Source of the DNA: Acidimicrobiales bacterium
GTDB lineage: Bacteria > Actinomycetota > Acidimicrobiia > Acidimicrobiales > JAHWLA01
Length of the DNA: 54,521 nucleotides
Assembly: GCA_035536915.1 (NCBI GenBank)
Contig: DATLNE010000036.1
Coordinates: 1 to 54,521 of the forward strand
Direction: 5' to 3'
The notes beneath the pieces are model-generated. The model did not search any database, had not been told where the DNA came from, and was given only the letters and a program-made list of their open reading frames with translations. The translations under genes were made by a program, and so were the position numbers. Numbering within the stretch: the stretch's first letter is position 1; each line of letters begins with the position of its first letter. Of this stretch, positions 1-10,302 are shown piece after piece.

Positions 1-59
1 GGTTGCTTCGGAGTTGGTCGACTGCTTCGTGGCCCAGCGGCTCCCGTAGCGGGCGCCAC

Positions 60-305
60 GCCTCGTACACTGGCTTGGGCCGCGTGCGGGTCTGTGGTTG
101 CAAGTCGATGCCAGTCGCAGGCGAAACGACCCACGTAAGGCAACCCGTGGTTGCTGAGCATGGTGCGGCTTAGAGGTAAGCCCTGCCCGACGATGCACCG
201 ACACCCGGTGTACGCCGGAGAAGGGACGAAGCACGTCGAGGTGTCGATGCCGGACCTGTCCGCAGGTCGCCATCGGCAGGCGTGCCAGTTCCTCGGCAGG
301 CGAGT
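60..305 (+). ncRNA. candidate structured RNA of unknown class
   Basis: No convincing coding sequence lies in bases 1-566. Bases 60-305 hold many perfect stems: GGGTC 88-92 with GACCC 128-132; GCAACC 140-145 with GGTTGC 149-154; GGCTTA 167-172 with TAAGCC 177-182, enclosed by GGTGC 162-166 with GCACC 195-199; ACACC 201-205 with GGTGT 207-211; GACCTG 253-258 with CAGGTC 263-268; CTCG 292-295 with CGAG 301-304; and a long-range ACTGGC 69-74 with GCCAGT 284-289. Seen: the stems. Inferred: a folded RNA. In Actinobacteria the ribosome-hibernation gene often lies near secA, so a raiA-motif RNA is one possibility, but I cannot match its consensus from memory. The 5' end may lie outside the window. 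Confidence 0.35.
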
Positions 306-566
306 GTGGGGTCAAAGACCAGGTCAGCCGCACGCGGCCTCCACATCGGCCCAGAGCCACGACGGGGGGACACCTTGGCGCGGGCGGGTGTCGCGTAGAC
401 TCGCCACCGCACTGACCAGCAGCACGGACTAGCCCAAATGCTTCACTCCGTTCGGACGATGCCGATGAGGGTGTGGTGAGCTTCATCACAAAGAGTTAGT
501 TCGTCAGCGCCGCCGACCCCCCGGCGACGCCAGAAGAAGCCACACGAGAGCAAGGGGAGCCACCGG

Positions 567-1268
567 GTGACCGTGACCGACAACGACAACCGAGTCGAAG
601 GCGACGTCATTCGCGTTCTGATCGCCGACGACCAGGCTTTGTTCCGTCGTGGGCTGTACGTCGTGCTGGGCACCGAAGACGGCATCGAGGTCGTCGCCGA
701 GGCCGAGAACGGCGAGGAAGCCATCGAGCGCGCCCGCGAGCTGGCGCCCGACGTCGTCCTCATGGATGTCCGCATGCCCAAGGTGAACGGCATCGAGTCA
801 GCTCGGGCCATCCGGGCCGACGTGCCCACCACCAAGATCCTCATGCTCACCGTCAGTGACGAAGAGGACGACCTCTACGAGGCCATCAAGGCGGGCGCCA
901 ACGGCTATCTCCTCAAGGAGATCTCCGTCGAAGAGGTGGCCGAGGCCATCCGCGCCGTCGTGCAAGGCCAGAGCCTGATCTCCCCGTCGATGGCCTCGAA
1001 GCTGCTCAGCGAGTTCAACGCCCTCGTGAAGCGGGCCGAGGAGAAGCAGCAGTTCCCGGCACCTGCGCTGACCGCCCGCGAAGTCGAGGTTCTGCGCCTC
1101 GTAGCCAAGGGCATGAGCAACCGCGAGATCGCCGAAGACCTCTACATCTCCGAGAACACGGTCAAGAACCACGTCCGCAACATCTTGGAGAAGCTGCACC
1201 TCCACAACCGCATGGAAGCGGTCATCTACGCGGTCCGCGAGCGCCTGCTCGACATCCGCGAAGACTGA
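567..1268 (+). CDS. NarL/LuxR-type response regulator
   Basis: A 233-residue transcription factor of a two-component system. The receiver domain (about residues 14-130) has the acidic pair in LIADD, phosphoacceptor Asp in VVLMDVRMP and Lys in YLLKE. The C-terminal LuxR-type HTH (about 165-228) reads LTAREVEVLRLVAKG and ISENTVKNHVRNILEKL. The GTG start follows AAGGGGAG at 552-559. No kinase is adjacent, so the partner is unknown; secA follows after a hairpin. An 8-bp imperfect hairpin (472-479 with 483-490) lies in the leader and may be an operator. Family assignment is secure; target genes are unknown. Confidence 0.93.
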   Translation: MTVTDNDNRVEGDVIRVLIADDQALFRRGLYVVLGTEDGIEVVAEAENGEEAIERARELAPDVVLMDVRMPKVNGIESARAIRADVPTTKILMLTVSDEEDDLYEAIKAGANGYLLKEISVEEVAEAIRAVVQGQSLISPSMASKLLSEFNALVKRAEEKQQFPAPALTAREVEVLRLVAKGMSNREIAEDLYISENTVKNHVRNILEKLHLHNRMEAVIYAVRERLLDIRED

Positions 1269-1311
1269 CGCACCCGCCCAACGCGGCCCGGCCGCTACCC
1301 TGGCAACCCTT

Positions 1312-1329
1312 CCCTGCGACGCCGCAGGG
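1312..1329 (+). terminator. hairpin between regulator gene and secA
   Basis: CCCTGCG 1312-1318 pairs perfectly with CGCAGGG 1323-1329 around a 4-nt loop. No U-tract follows, as is common for actinobacterial 3' hairpins. It lies 44 nt past the regulator stop and just before the secA promoter. Confidence 0.5.
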
Positions 1330-1348
1330 CACCACGGGGGGTTCCGCG

Positions 1349-1354
1349 TAGCAT
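1349..1354 (+). promoter_or_regulatory. candidate -10 box of secA
   Basis: TAGCAT fits the TANNNT form of a -10 element. The predicted transcription start (7 nt past the box) is 1361, leaving only 3 nt before the secA ATG. No convincing -35 is visible. Confidence 0.4.
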
Positions 1355-1363
1355 GGGGGCGTC

Positions 1364-4084
<2,721 letters not shown>

Positions 4085-4087
4085 CTC

Positions 4088-5194
4088 GTGAGGGATTTCA
4101 CCGATGACTTGCGCGCGCTCCGACGCCGGCTGACGGAGGCCGAGGCCTACCTCGACATCGAGGGCAAGCGGAAGCGCCTGGTCGACCTGGAGGTCGAGAT
4201 CGGCCGCGCCGACTTGTGGGACGACGCCGACGCGGCACGAGCGGTGACCACCGAGTTCGGCCGGGTCAGTGACGACGTGAAGACCCTCGACGCCCTGCGC
4301 GCCCGCATCGAGGACGCCGAGACCCTGCACGAGCTCGGCGTCGAAGAGGGCGACGACTCGGTGGAAGCAGAGCTGGAGTCGGCCACAGCGGCGCTGGCCA
4401 AGGACCTCGACGCACTGGAGCTTCGCAGCCTGTTCAGCGGCGAGTACGACGAGCACGACGCCGTGTGCGAAGTCCATGCAGGCGCAGGCGGCACCGACGC
4501 CCAGGACTGGGCCGAGATGATGATGCGCATGTACCAGCGCTGGGCCGAGCGGCGGGGCTTCGAGTTCGAGCTCGACGACGTGTCGCAGGGCCAGGAGGCG
4601 GGCATCCTGTCGGCCACCTTCATCGTCAAGGGCCGCTACGCCTACGGGCTGCTGTCGGCCGAGCAGGGCACCCACCGGCTGGTGCGCATCTCGCCGTTCG
4701 ACTCCCAGGCCCGCCGCCAGACGAGCTTCGCCTCGTTGGAAGTGGTGCCGTTCCTCGAAGACCTCTCCGACGAGGTGCAGATCGACGAGAAGGACCTGCG
4801 CATCGACACCTACCGCAGTTCGGGCGCAGGCGGCCAGCACGTCAACGTCACCGATTCGGCCGTGCGCATCACCCACCTGCCCACCAACATCGTCGTCTCG
4901 TGCCAGAACGAGCGCAGCCAGATGCAGAACAAGGCCCGCGCCATGCAGGTGCTGGCGGCCAAGCTGGCCGAGCGCCAGCGGGAAGAGCGGGCCAAGCAGC
5001 TGCAGGACATCAGCGGCCCCACCACCCAAGCCAGTTGGGGCACCCAGATCCGCTCCTACGTGCAGGCGCCCTACCAGTTGGTGAAGGACCTGCGCACCGA
5101 CTACGAGACGGGCAACGTACAAGCCGTCATCGACGGCGACCTCGACCAGTTCATGGAGGCCTACCTCCGCTGGCGCCGCACCCAGGAGGGCTGA
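4088..5194 (+). CDS. prfB: peptide chain release factor 2
   Basis: RF2 terminates translation at UGA and UAA. The 368-residue product has the RF2 anticodon tripeptide SPF in RISPFDSQ (about residue 201) and the peptidyl-tRNA hydrolysis motif GGQ in SSGAGGQHVN (about residue 250). The GTG start is 3 nt after the secA stop, implying co-transcription. The frame is continuous, so the programmed +1 frameshift of many prfB genes is absent. A 50-nt palindrome follows 8 nt after the stop. Confidence 0.97.
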   Translation: MRDFTDDLRALRRRLTEAEAYLDIEGKRKRLVDLEVEIGRADLWDDADAARAVTTEFGRVSDDVKTLDALRARIEDAETLHELGVEEGDDSVEAELESATAALAKDLDALELRSLFSGEYDEHDAVCEVHAGAGGTDAQDWAEMMMRMYQRWAERRGFEFELDDVSQGQEAGILSATFIVKGRYAYGLLSAEQGTHRLVRISPFDSQARRQTSFASLEVVPFLEDLSDEVQIDEKDLRIDTYRSSGAGGQHVNVTDSAVRITHLPTNIVVSCQNERSQMQNKARAMQVLAAKLAERQREERAKQLQDISGPTTQASWGTQIRSYVQAPYQLVKDLRTDYETGNVQAVIDGDLDQFMEAYLRWRRTQEG

Positions 5195-5202
5195 CCCCGG
5201 TT

Positions 5203-5252
5203 GTTCTGGTCCGTGAATCCGGCACCAGGGTGCCGGATTCACGGACCAGAAC
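5203..5252. terminator. 50-nt perfect palindrome, family copy 1
   Basis: A perfect 23-bp stem with loop CAGG begins GTTCTGGTCCGTG at 5203 and ends with its complement at 5252. It starts 8 nt after the prfB stop. A second copy of the same length and layout is at 14777-14826. No U-tract follows. A terminator or mRNA 3'-end stabiliser is inferred. Confidence 0.6.
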
Positions 5253-5294
5253 GGCGGTAGCGTCGGGGCGCGGCGGAGAACCGGGGGTCATTTC

Positions 5295-5710
5295 ATGCAG
5301 GCACGTCGCAACCTCGTCTGGGCGCTCGCCGCGCTGCTCGTCATCCAGGTGCTCCACGGCCTCGACGAACTGCGCACCGAGGAAGGCGCCACGTTCTTCG
5401 GCACACTGGCCGACCCGGGCACCATCCTGGGCGTCACCGGCAACGTCGTCGCGCTGGTCGCCGCCGTCAAGGGAGTCAGTTGGGTCGTCCCGCTGGCCGT
5501 AGCCACCGGAGTGCTGGTGGCCCTGGGCTTCGTCGTCGTGCACGGCATCCCGACAGCGACCGACGCCACCGCCCCGTACTGGGGCGACGGCTCAGCCGAC
5601 GCCCTCCAGTGGGCCGGCGTCATAGCGGTGTGGATCGCCTGCGCCGCCGTCGTGGTGACGGCCCGTGCCGCGGGTACGCAAGGCAGCCCGGATAGCCTTG
5701 CTGCCAACTC

Positions 5711-5714
<4 letters not shown>
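5295..5714 (+). CDS. small membrane protein upstream of ftsE
   Basis: A 139-residue protein with about four hydrophobic segments (roughly residues 7-22, 45-62, 68-88 and 108-126). I recognise no family. The ATG at 5295 has GGGGG at 5283-5287 as a weak ribosome site. Its stop overlaps the ftsE start as ATGA, implying translational coupling with the FtsEX group. Codon use matches the neighbours. Function unknown. Confidence 0.75.
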
Positions 5715-6397
<683 letters not shown>

Positions 6398-6404
6398 GAG
6401 CCCG

Positions 6405-6686
6405 GTGTCCGACCAAGCCACGGCCGACGCCTTCCTGCGCCGCCAGCTCGTCCTGACCTGGCTGGCAGGCGGCGTGGTGCTGCTCGTTTTGGCCGGCGCG
6501 GCGCTGGCGCTGTTCCTGGCGCCGCCCGTCGACGCTGCTTTCCCCGAGGAGTTGCGCGGGCGCTACCGCGGCTTCGTCGCCGTGGCCGTCGCCGGCGCGG
6601 TGGCGCTCGTCGTGCTGCTCGCCGTCCTCGTCCGCCACGCCGTCCGGCTGGCGGGCTTCACGTTCCGCAAAGAGGTGCACGAGTAA
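6405..6686 (+). CDS. two-segment membrane protein between ftsE and ftsX
   Basis: A 93-residue protein with two hydrophobic segments (about residues 17-39 and 57-77) and a basic C-terminus. I chose GTG 6405 because AGGAG at 6397-6401 sits just upstream; an earlier in-frame GTG at 6372 would lie inside ftsE. The stop overlaps the ftsX ATG by one base (TAATG). ftsE and ftsX are usually adjacent, so this inserted gene is a plausible accessory subunit of FtsEX. That role is inferred from position only. Confidence 0.8.
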   Translation: MSDQATADAFLRRQLVLTWLAGGVVLLVLAGAALALFLAPPVDAAFPEELRGRYRGFVAVAVAGAVALVVLLAVLVRHAVRLAGFTFRKEVHE

Positions 6687-7573
6687 TGGCCCTGTCCGTC
6701 GACTACGTCGTGCGCGAGACGTTCACCAACCTCCGCCGCAACATGCTCATGACCTTCGCCGCCGTGCTCACGGTGGCGGTGTCGCTGTCGCTGGTGGGCG
6801 GCGCCCTCCTGCTGCGCCAAGGGGTGAACAACGCCACCATCCAGTGGAAGGGCGGCGTGGAGCTGTCGATCTTCATGCAGCCCGACGCCCCGCCCAACCA
6901 GAGCCAGGCGGTGGAGAGCGAGCTGGCCAAGCTGCCCGAGGTCAAGGACTTCACATACGTCGACCAGGACGCCGCCTACGCGGAGTTCTCGCAGATGTTC
7001 GCCAACTCGCCCGACATGGTGGAGAGCGTCTCGGCCAAGGACCTGCCCCCGTCGTATCGGGTGGTGCCCAAGCAGGCCGAGTTCGTCGAGGTCATCGGCG
7101 AGCGCTTCAAGAAACGCGAAGGCGTGCGCGATGTCGTCTACGCCAAGGACACCGTCGACACCCTGCTGCGGGTCAGCAACATCTTGCAGTGGCTGGTGCT
7201 CGGCGTGGCCGTGGTGCTCATGGGCTCGGCCTCCCTGCTGATCCTCAACACCATCCGCATGGCCATCTTCGCCCGCCGCCGCGAGGTGGCGGTCATGAAG
7301 TTGGTGGGTGCCACCAACTGGTTCATCCGGGTGCCGTTCATGCTCGAAGGACTGGTGCAGGGCGTGGTGGGTGCCGCCCTCGCCTTCGGCGTGGTGTTCG
7401 CCATGCGCACGTTCATCGAACAAGGCGTGCGGCGCTACAAGCTGCAGCTCATCGACCAACTGGTGGTGAGCACGTCGGAGGTCGTCGGCACCGGCATGTT
7501 CCTGCTGTTCGTGGGCGCCGCAGTGGGCGCCATCGGCTCGTTCATCGCCGTGCGCCGCTTCCTCGACGTCTGA
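6686..7573 (+). CDS. ftsX: cell division permease FtsX
   Basis: Membrane subunit of FtsEX. The 295-residue protein has one N-terminal membrane helix (about 22-42), an extracytoplasmic domain (about 45-170) and three C-terminal helices (about 172-195, 226-246 and 263-285), the standard FtsX topology. The motif ARRREVAVMKLVGATNWFIR marks the MacB-like FtsX core. It lies directly upstream of the M23 hydrolase it probably activates. Confidence 0.95.
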   Translation: MALSVDYVVRETFTNLRRNMLMTFAAVLTVAVSLSLVGGALLLRQGVNNATIQWKGGVELSIFMQPDAPPNQSQAVESELAKLPEVKDFTYVDQDAAYAEFSQMFANSPDMVESVSAKDLPPSYRVVPKQAEFVEVIGERFKKREGVRDVVYAKDTVDTLLRVSNILQWLVLGVAVVLMGSASLLILNTIRMAIFARRREVAVMKLVGATNWFIRVPFMLEGLVQGVVGAALAFGVVFAMRTFIEQGVRRYKLQLIDQLVVSTSEVVGTGMFLLFVGAAVGAIGSFIAVRRFLDV

Positions 7574-7635
7574 TTTCGGGCGGTTTGCCCGCCTCCGTCC
7601 CTCAAGATCCTTGACGGCAGGCCGATTCTTACTGT

Positions 7636-8832
7636 GTGCATCGCCGCGTCCTCGCCTCGCTCGCGCTCGTCGTCGCCGTCTTCCTGACGGCGACCGTGCC
7701 TGCGTCGGCTGACCGCAAGGACGAGATCAAGCAGCAGATCCGCACCCTGCGCGAGCAGGTCGAGGAAGCTTCCGAGGCGGAAAGCGAACTGCTGGGCCAG
7801 CTCGACGACGTGCAGAGCCGCCGGCGAACGCTCGACGGCAAGGTCGCCGCCTTCGACAAGCAGATCGCCGCTGCCGAGGTCGACGTGGCCGCCGCCCAGG
7901 CCAACCTCGACACGCTGCAGGCCGAGTTCGTGGGTGCCCAGATGCGCCTGGCCGCCGTCGAAGGCGAAGTGGCAGGCGCCCAGAACGAGCTGCGCAAGCG
8001 GGCCGTCGCCGCCTACGTGGGCCAGCCCACAGCCCACGCCGCCGAGCTCATGCTCAAGGCCGACAGCATGCGCGACCTGGCCGCCACAGCCACCTACCTC
8101 GATGTCATGGTCACCTCGCAGAAGGCCGTGCTCGATCGCTACACCGCGCTGCGTGACGAGATCGTCGCGTTGCGCGAAGCGGCAGCCAAGGTCAAGGACG
8201 AGGCCATGGCGCAGCGCAACGTCGTCGCCTCCCGCGTGGCCGACCTCGAAGGCGCCCGCATGGAGCAAGAGGTCGTGCGCCAAGAGGTGCGCGCCCAGGA
8301 AGGCGAGCAGGCCTCGCTCGTCCAGCAGGTCCGCTCCCGCAAGGCCGAGTTCCAAGCCCAGATCAATGCGTTGCAGGCCGAGTCCGATGCCGTGGGCGGG
8401 CTGCTGCGTGGCGTGCAGGACGGCCAAGCCGTGCAGGGGGGCGCCCCCGGGTCCTTGTCGCACCCGCTGCCCGGCGCCCGTGTGACCTCGCTGTTCGGCC
8501 CTCGCATCCATCCCATCACCGGCGACGCCCGCAACCACAACGGCATCGACTACGGCGCAGGGACGGGCACGCCCATCCGCGCCGCGGCCGACGGCGTCGT
8601 CGTCTACGCCGGCCCCCGGGGGGGCTACGGCAACGCCACCGTGATCGACCACGGCGGGTCGCTCGCCACCCTCTACGCCCACCAGAGCGCCATCGGCGTC
8701 GCCGTGGGCCAGACCGTCGGGCGCGGCCAGGTCATCGGCGCCGTGGGCTCCACGGGCTTCTCGACCGGTCCTCACCTCCACTTCGAGGTGCGCGTGCAGG
8801 GCACGCCGGTCGACCCGATGCGCTACCTGTAG
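7636..8832 (+). CDS. secreted coiled-coil M23 peptidoglycan endopeptidase
   Basis: An EnvC-like hydrolase, probably activated by FtsEX to cut peptidoglycan cross-links during division. The 398 residues comprise a signal peptide (1-25, ending ASA), a long coiled coil (about 27-250) and an M23/LytM domain (about 275-397). The zinc ligands are present: His301 and Asp305 in HNGIDYG, and His382 in HLH (380-382), where His380 is the catalytic partner, so it should be active, unlike degenerate EnvC. The GTG start lacks a good ribosome site. smpB, common after this cluster in Actinobacteria, is absent. Confidence 0.9.
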   Translation: MHRRVLASLALVVAVFLTATVPASADRKDEIKQQIRTLREQVEEASEAESELLGQLDDVQSRRRTLDGKVAAFDKQIAAAEVDVAAAQANLDTLQAEFVGAQMRLAAVEGEVAGAQNELRKRAVAAYVGQPTAHAAELMLKADSMRDLAATATYLDVMVTSQKAVLDRYTALRDEIVALREAAAKVKDEAMAQRNVVASRVADLEGARMEQEVVRQEVRAQEGEQASLVQQVRSRKAEFQAQINALQAESDAVGGLLRGVQDGQAVQGGAPGSLSHPLPGARVTSLFGPRIHPITGDARNHNGIDYGAGTGTPIRAAADGVVVYAGPRGGYGNATVIDHGGSLATLYAHQSAIGVAVGQTVGRGQVIGAVGSTGFSTGPHLHFEVRVQGTPVDPMRYL

Positions 8833-9010
8833 GCGCACGAGAACCCCACGCAGGCCGGGTTCGGCAACGGCCCTGACGGCGCGGAACATCCTGTTCGTCG
8901 GCGCGTGGCCGCCGGCGTTTACCACTCGCAGTAGTGGGAGACAACTTGATCAGACCCCAAAGCCACTAAGACGGGGAGAGCGCTACGCCTCTCCGAAGGA
9001 GGTAACCGCA

Positions 9011-9232
9011 ATGGGTATCGGAGTGAGCGTTTTTCTGATCGCAGTCGGCGCCATCCTCGCCTTCGCCGTCGAAGCCAGTGCCGAAGGCATCGACCTCGAC
9101 ACGGTGGGCATCATCCTCATGATCGTGGGCGCCATCGGCCTCCTTGCCTCCATGCTCTTCTGGAGCAGCGCAGGCGCAGGCTTCGGCCGCAGCCGTGACG
9201 AGGTCGTGGTCCGCGACCGCGAGGTCCTCTAA
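9011..9232 (+). CDS. DUF6458-type small membrane protein
   Basis: A 73-residue protein with two membrane helices (about 4-21 and 33-51) and a charged tail. The opening MGIGVSVFLIAVGAILAFAV matches my recollection of the actinobacterial DUF6458 family; function unknown. AAGGAGGT at 8996-9003 is one of the strongest ribosome sites in the window, so the gene is probably well translated. A large nested hairpin follows. The 178-nt upstream gap holds a 5-bp hairpin (8922-8926 with 8933-8937) and nothing else I can name. Confidence 0.85.
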   Translation: MGIGVSVFLIAVGAILAFAVEASAEGIDLDTVGIILMIVGAIGLLASMLFWSSAGAGFGRSRDEVVVRDREVL

Positions 9233-9240
9233 CCAGCACG

Positions 9241-9298
9241 CAGGGCGCAACGGCGGAAAACGGGCCGGTCCTCAGGGGCCGGCCCGTTTCGCGCCCTG
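9241..9298 (+). terminator. two-layer hairpin terminator or attenuator
   Basis: An outer stem CAGGGCGC 9241-9248 with GCGCCCTG 9291-9298 encloses AAACGGGCCGG 9258-9268 with CCGGCCCGTTT 9279-9289. The TTTC after the inner stem resembles a terminator. It begins 8 nt after the DUF6458 gene and ends 8 nt before the ribosome site of the next small gene. Confidence 0.7.
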
Positions 9299-9314
9299 TG
9301 GCATCAGGAGCGAC

Positions 9315-9464
9315 ATGAACGAACAAGAACGGCAACCGGAAACCACCACCGAGGAACTGCAGGCCCGCACGGCCGCCGCTCCCAGCAACGCGGCGGCCGC
9401 CTTGGACGCCCTCAGCGACGACTCGGTGGCCATCGCCGAGGCCGCACAGGCGAAAGGGAACTGA
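9315..9464 (+). CDS. 49-residue acidic small protein
   Basis: A short frame beginning MNEQERQPETTTEELQ, rich in Glu, Gln and Ala and without membrane segments. AGGAG at 9306-9310 is well placed for the ATG. Codon bias is GC3-rich like the neighbours. It is followed 4 nt later by another small acidic gene. No family recognised; reality is inferred from ribosome site, codon use and tandem layout. Confidence 0.55.
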   Translation: MNEQERQPETTTEELQARTAAAPSNAAAALDALSDDSVAIAEAAQAKGN

Positions 9465-9468
9465 GTCG

Positions 9469-9585
9469 ATGCCCGACAACGACGCGATCGAGCAACCTGC
9501 CGACTTCCTGCCCGACGAGCTCGATGCCTCCGGGGGAGAAGAACTTCCCGACAACGAGCCGATGACACCGGTCACGCCCAGCTGA
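9469..9585 (+). CDS. 38-residue acidic small protein
   Basis: A very short frame beginning MPDNDAIEQPADFLPDE and ending PMTPVTPS, with many Asp, Glu and Pro. It looks intrinsically disordered. AAGGGAA at 9454-9460 precedes the ATG, and the gene starts 4 nt after the previous stop, suggesting a two-gene unit. No family recognised. Confidence 0.5.
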   Translation: MPDNDAIEQPADFLPDELDASGGEELPDNEPMTPVTPS

Positions 9586-9615
9586 TTCGCAGGCGTCCGT
9601 CGTCGGCCGCGCGTC

Positions 9616-10065
9616 GTGAGCCAGTATGTGCACATGGTGCGATGGGTGCGAATAGGGCTGGTGTACGAAGCGGTGAGCGCGGCGCTGATCGGCCTGTGGG
9701 CCTTGCCCGCACCCCGGTCGTTCTTCGACGACTTCCCCGGCATATTGGGGATGAACTGGGCGTCGGCGGCCGGCCCGTACAACGAGCATTACGTGCGCGA
9801 CGTCGGCGCCCTTTACCTCGGTTTCGTGGTGCTGTTCGTGTGGGCGGCCCGACAACCTGTGCGACTGGCGACGCCGGTCGCTGCGGCGTGGGCGCTGGTG
9901 CAGCTGCCGCACCTGGTGTTCCACCTGGCCCACGACGAGAACCTGACGCGATGGGAGTGGGCGACGCAGGGCTTCGGCTTGGCCGCCGTGCTCGCGGTGG
10001 CCGTGGCCATCGCCCTGGCCGGGCGGAACCTCAGCGAAACAGGTTCAGCAACAGCGTCCCGATGA
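9616..10065 (+). CDS. four-helix integral membrane protein, unknown
   Basis: A 149-residue protein with about four hydrophobic segments (roughly 14-31, 62-80, 86-104 and 118-138) and the polar motif YNEHYVRDVGALYLG between helices 1 and 2. The start may be GTG 9616 or ATG 9634. The 3' end overlaps the convergent tiny gene on the other strand by 35 nt. Function unknown. Confidence 0.75.
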   Translation: MSQYVHMVRWVRIGLVYEAVSAALIGLWALPAPRSFFDDFPGILGMNWASAAGPYNEHYVRDVGALYLGFVVLFVWAARQPVRLATPVAAAWALVQLPHLVFHLAHDENLTRWEWATQGFGLAAVLAVAVAIALAGRNLSETGSATASR

Positions 10066-10153
10066 CCGAGATGGCGATGGAGAAGGCGATCATCGCCAGG
10101 CATCCCGGCATGCCCCCCAGCGGGCGAACCTCGACGTTGCGCCCGATCCGCAC
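10031..10153 (-). CDS. 40-residue single-pass membrane protein
   Basis: A GTG-started frame beginning MRIGRNVEVRPLGG, then a hydrophobic helix (about residues 19-38) and the end NLFR. The in-frame codon just before GTG is the TAG stop of the upstream tiny gene, so the two abut with no gap. Third positions are G/C-rich. It overlaps the 3' end of the opposite gene. Unknown function; a small membrane partner of the Cys-rich peptide is possible. Confidence 0.55.
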   Translation of the reverse strand: MRIGRNVEVRPLGGMPGCLAMIAFSIAISVIGTLLLNLFR

Positions 10154-10246
10154 CTAGCAGGAACAGGCGCCGCGGTCGGCGCAGTCGCACAGCAACGGGA
10201 GGTCGTCGGTGAGTCCGCGGCAGACGCGGACCAGTCGGGAAAGCAT
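10154..10246 (-). CDS. 30-residue Cys-rich micro-protein
   Basis: The frame begins MLSRLVRVCRGLTDD and ends CDCADRGACSC. Cys occupies positions 9, 20, 22, 28 and 30, a density suggesting metal or redox-cofactor binding. A TAATAC box at 10255-10260 (minus strand) puts the predicted transcription start 2 nt before the ATG. The stop codon directly touches the GTG of the next gene. No family recognised. Confidence 0.5.
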   Translation of the reverse strand: MLSRLVRVCRGLTDDLPLLCDCADRGACSC

Positions 10247-10254
10247 CCCCACCG

Positions 10255-10294
10255 TATTACCCACCCCGATGCACGACGAATCGCCCGGTAGCCT
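10255..10294. promoter_or_regulatory. divergent promoter region, micro-gene pair / ABC exporter
   Basis: On the minus strand, TAATAC (10260 to 10255) predicts a start at 10248, 2 nt before the micro-gene ATG. On the plus strand, TAGCCT 10289-10294 predicts a start at 10301, 2 nt before the ABC gene ATG. No clear -35 boxes. Both mRNAs would be essentially leaderless. Confidence 0.4.
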
Positions 10295-10302
10295 GCGGCC
10301 AA

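Noticed and set aside
60-305. Group II intron remnant
   Set aside because: A few bases recall intron domain I, but there is no domain V hairpin and no reverse transcriptase.
151-432. 93-codon open frame on the plus strand
   Set aside because: Poor codon bias and crossed by several hairpins; no ribosome site.
4088-5194. Programmed +1 frameshift in prfB
   Set aside because: The RF2 frame is continuous from GTG 4088, with no in-frame early stop or slippery CTT TGA.
7611-7635. TTGACG and TACTGT as a promoter for the hydrolase gene
   Set aside because: Spacing is only 13 nt, too short for a sigma-70-type promoter.
7435-8925. 496-codon open frame on the minus strand
   Set aside because: Antisense to the M23 hydrolase; composition is of the shadow type.
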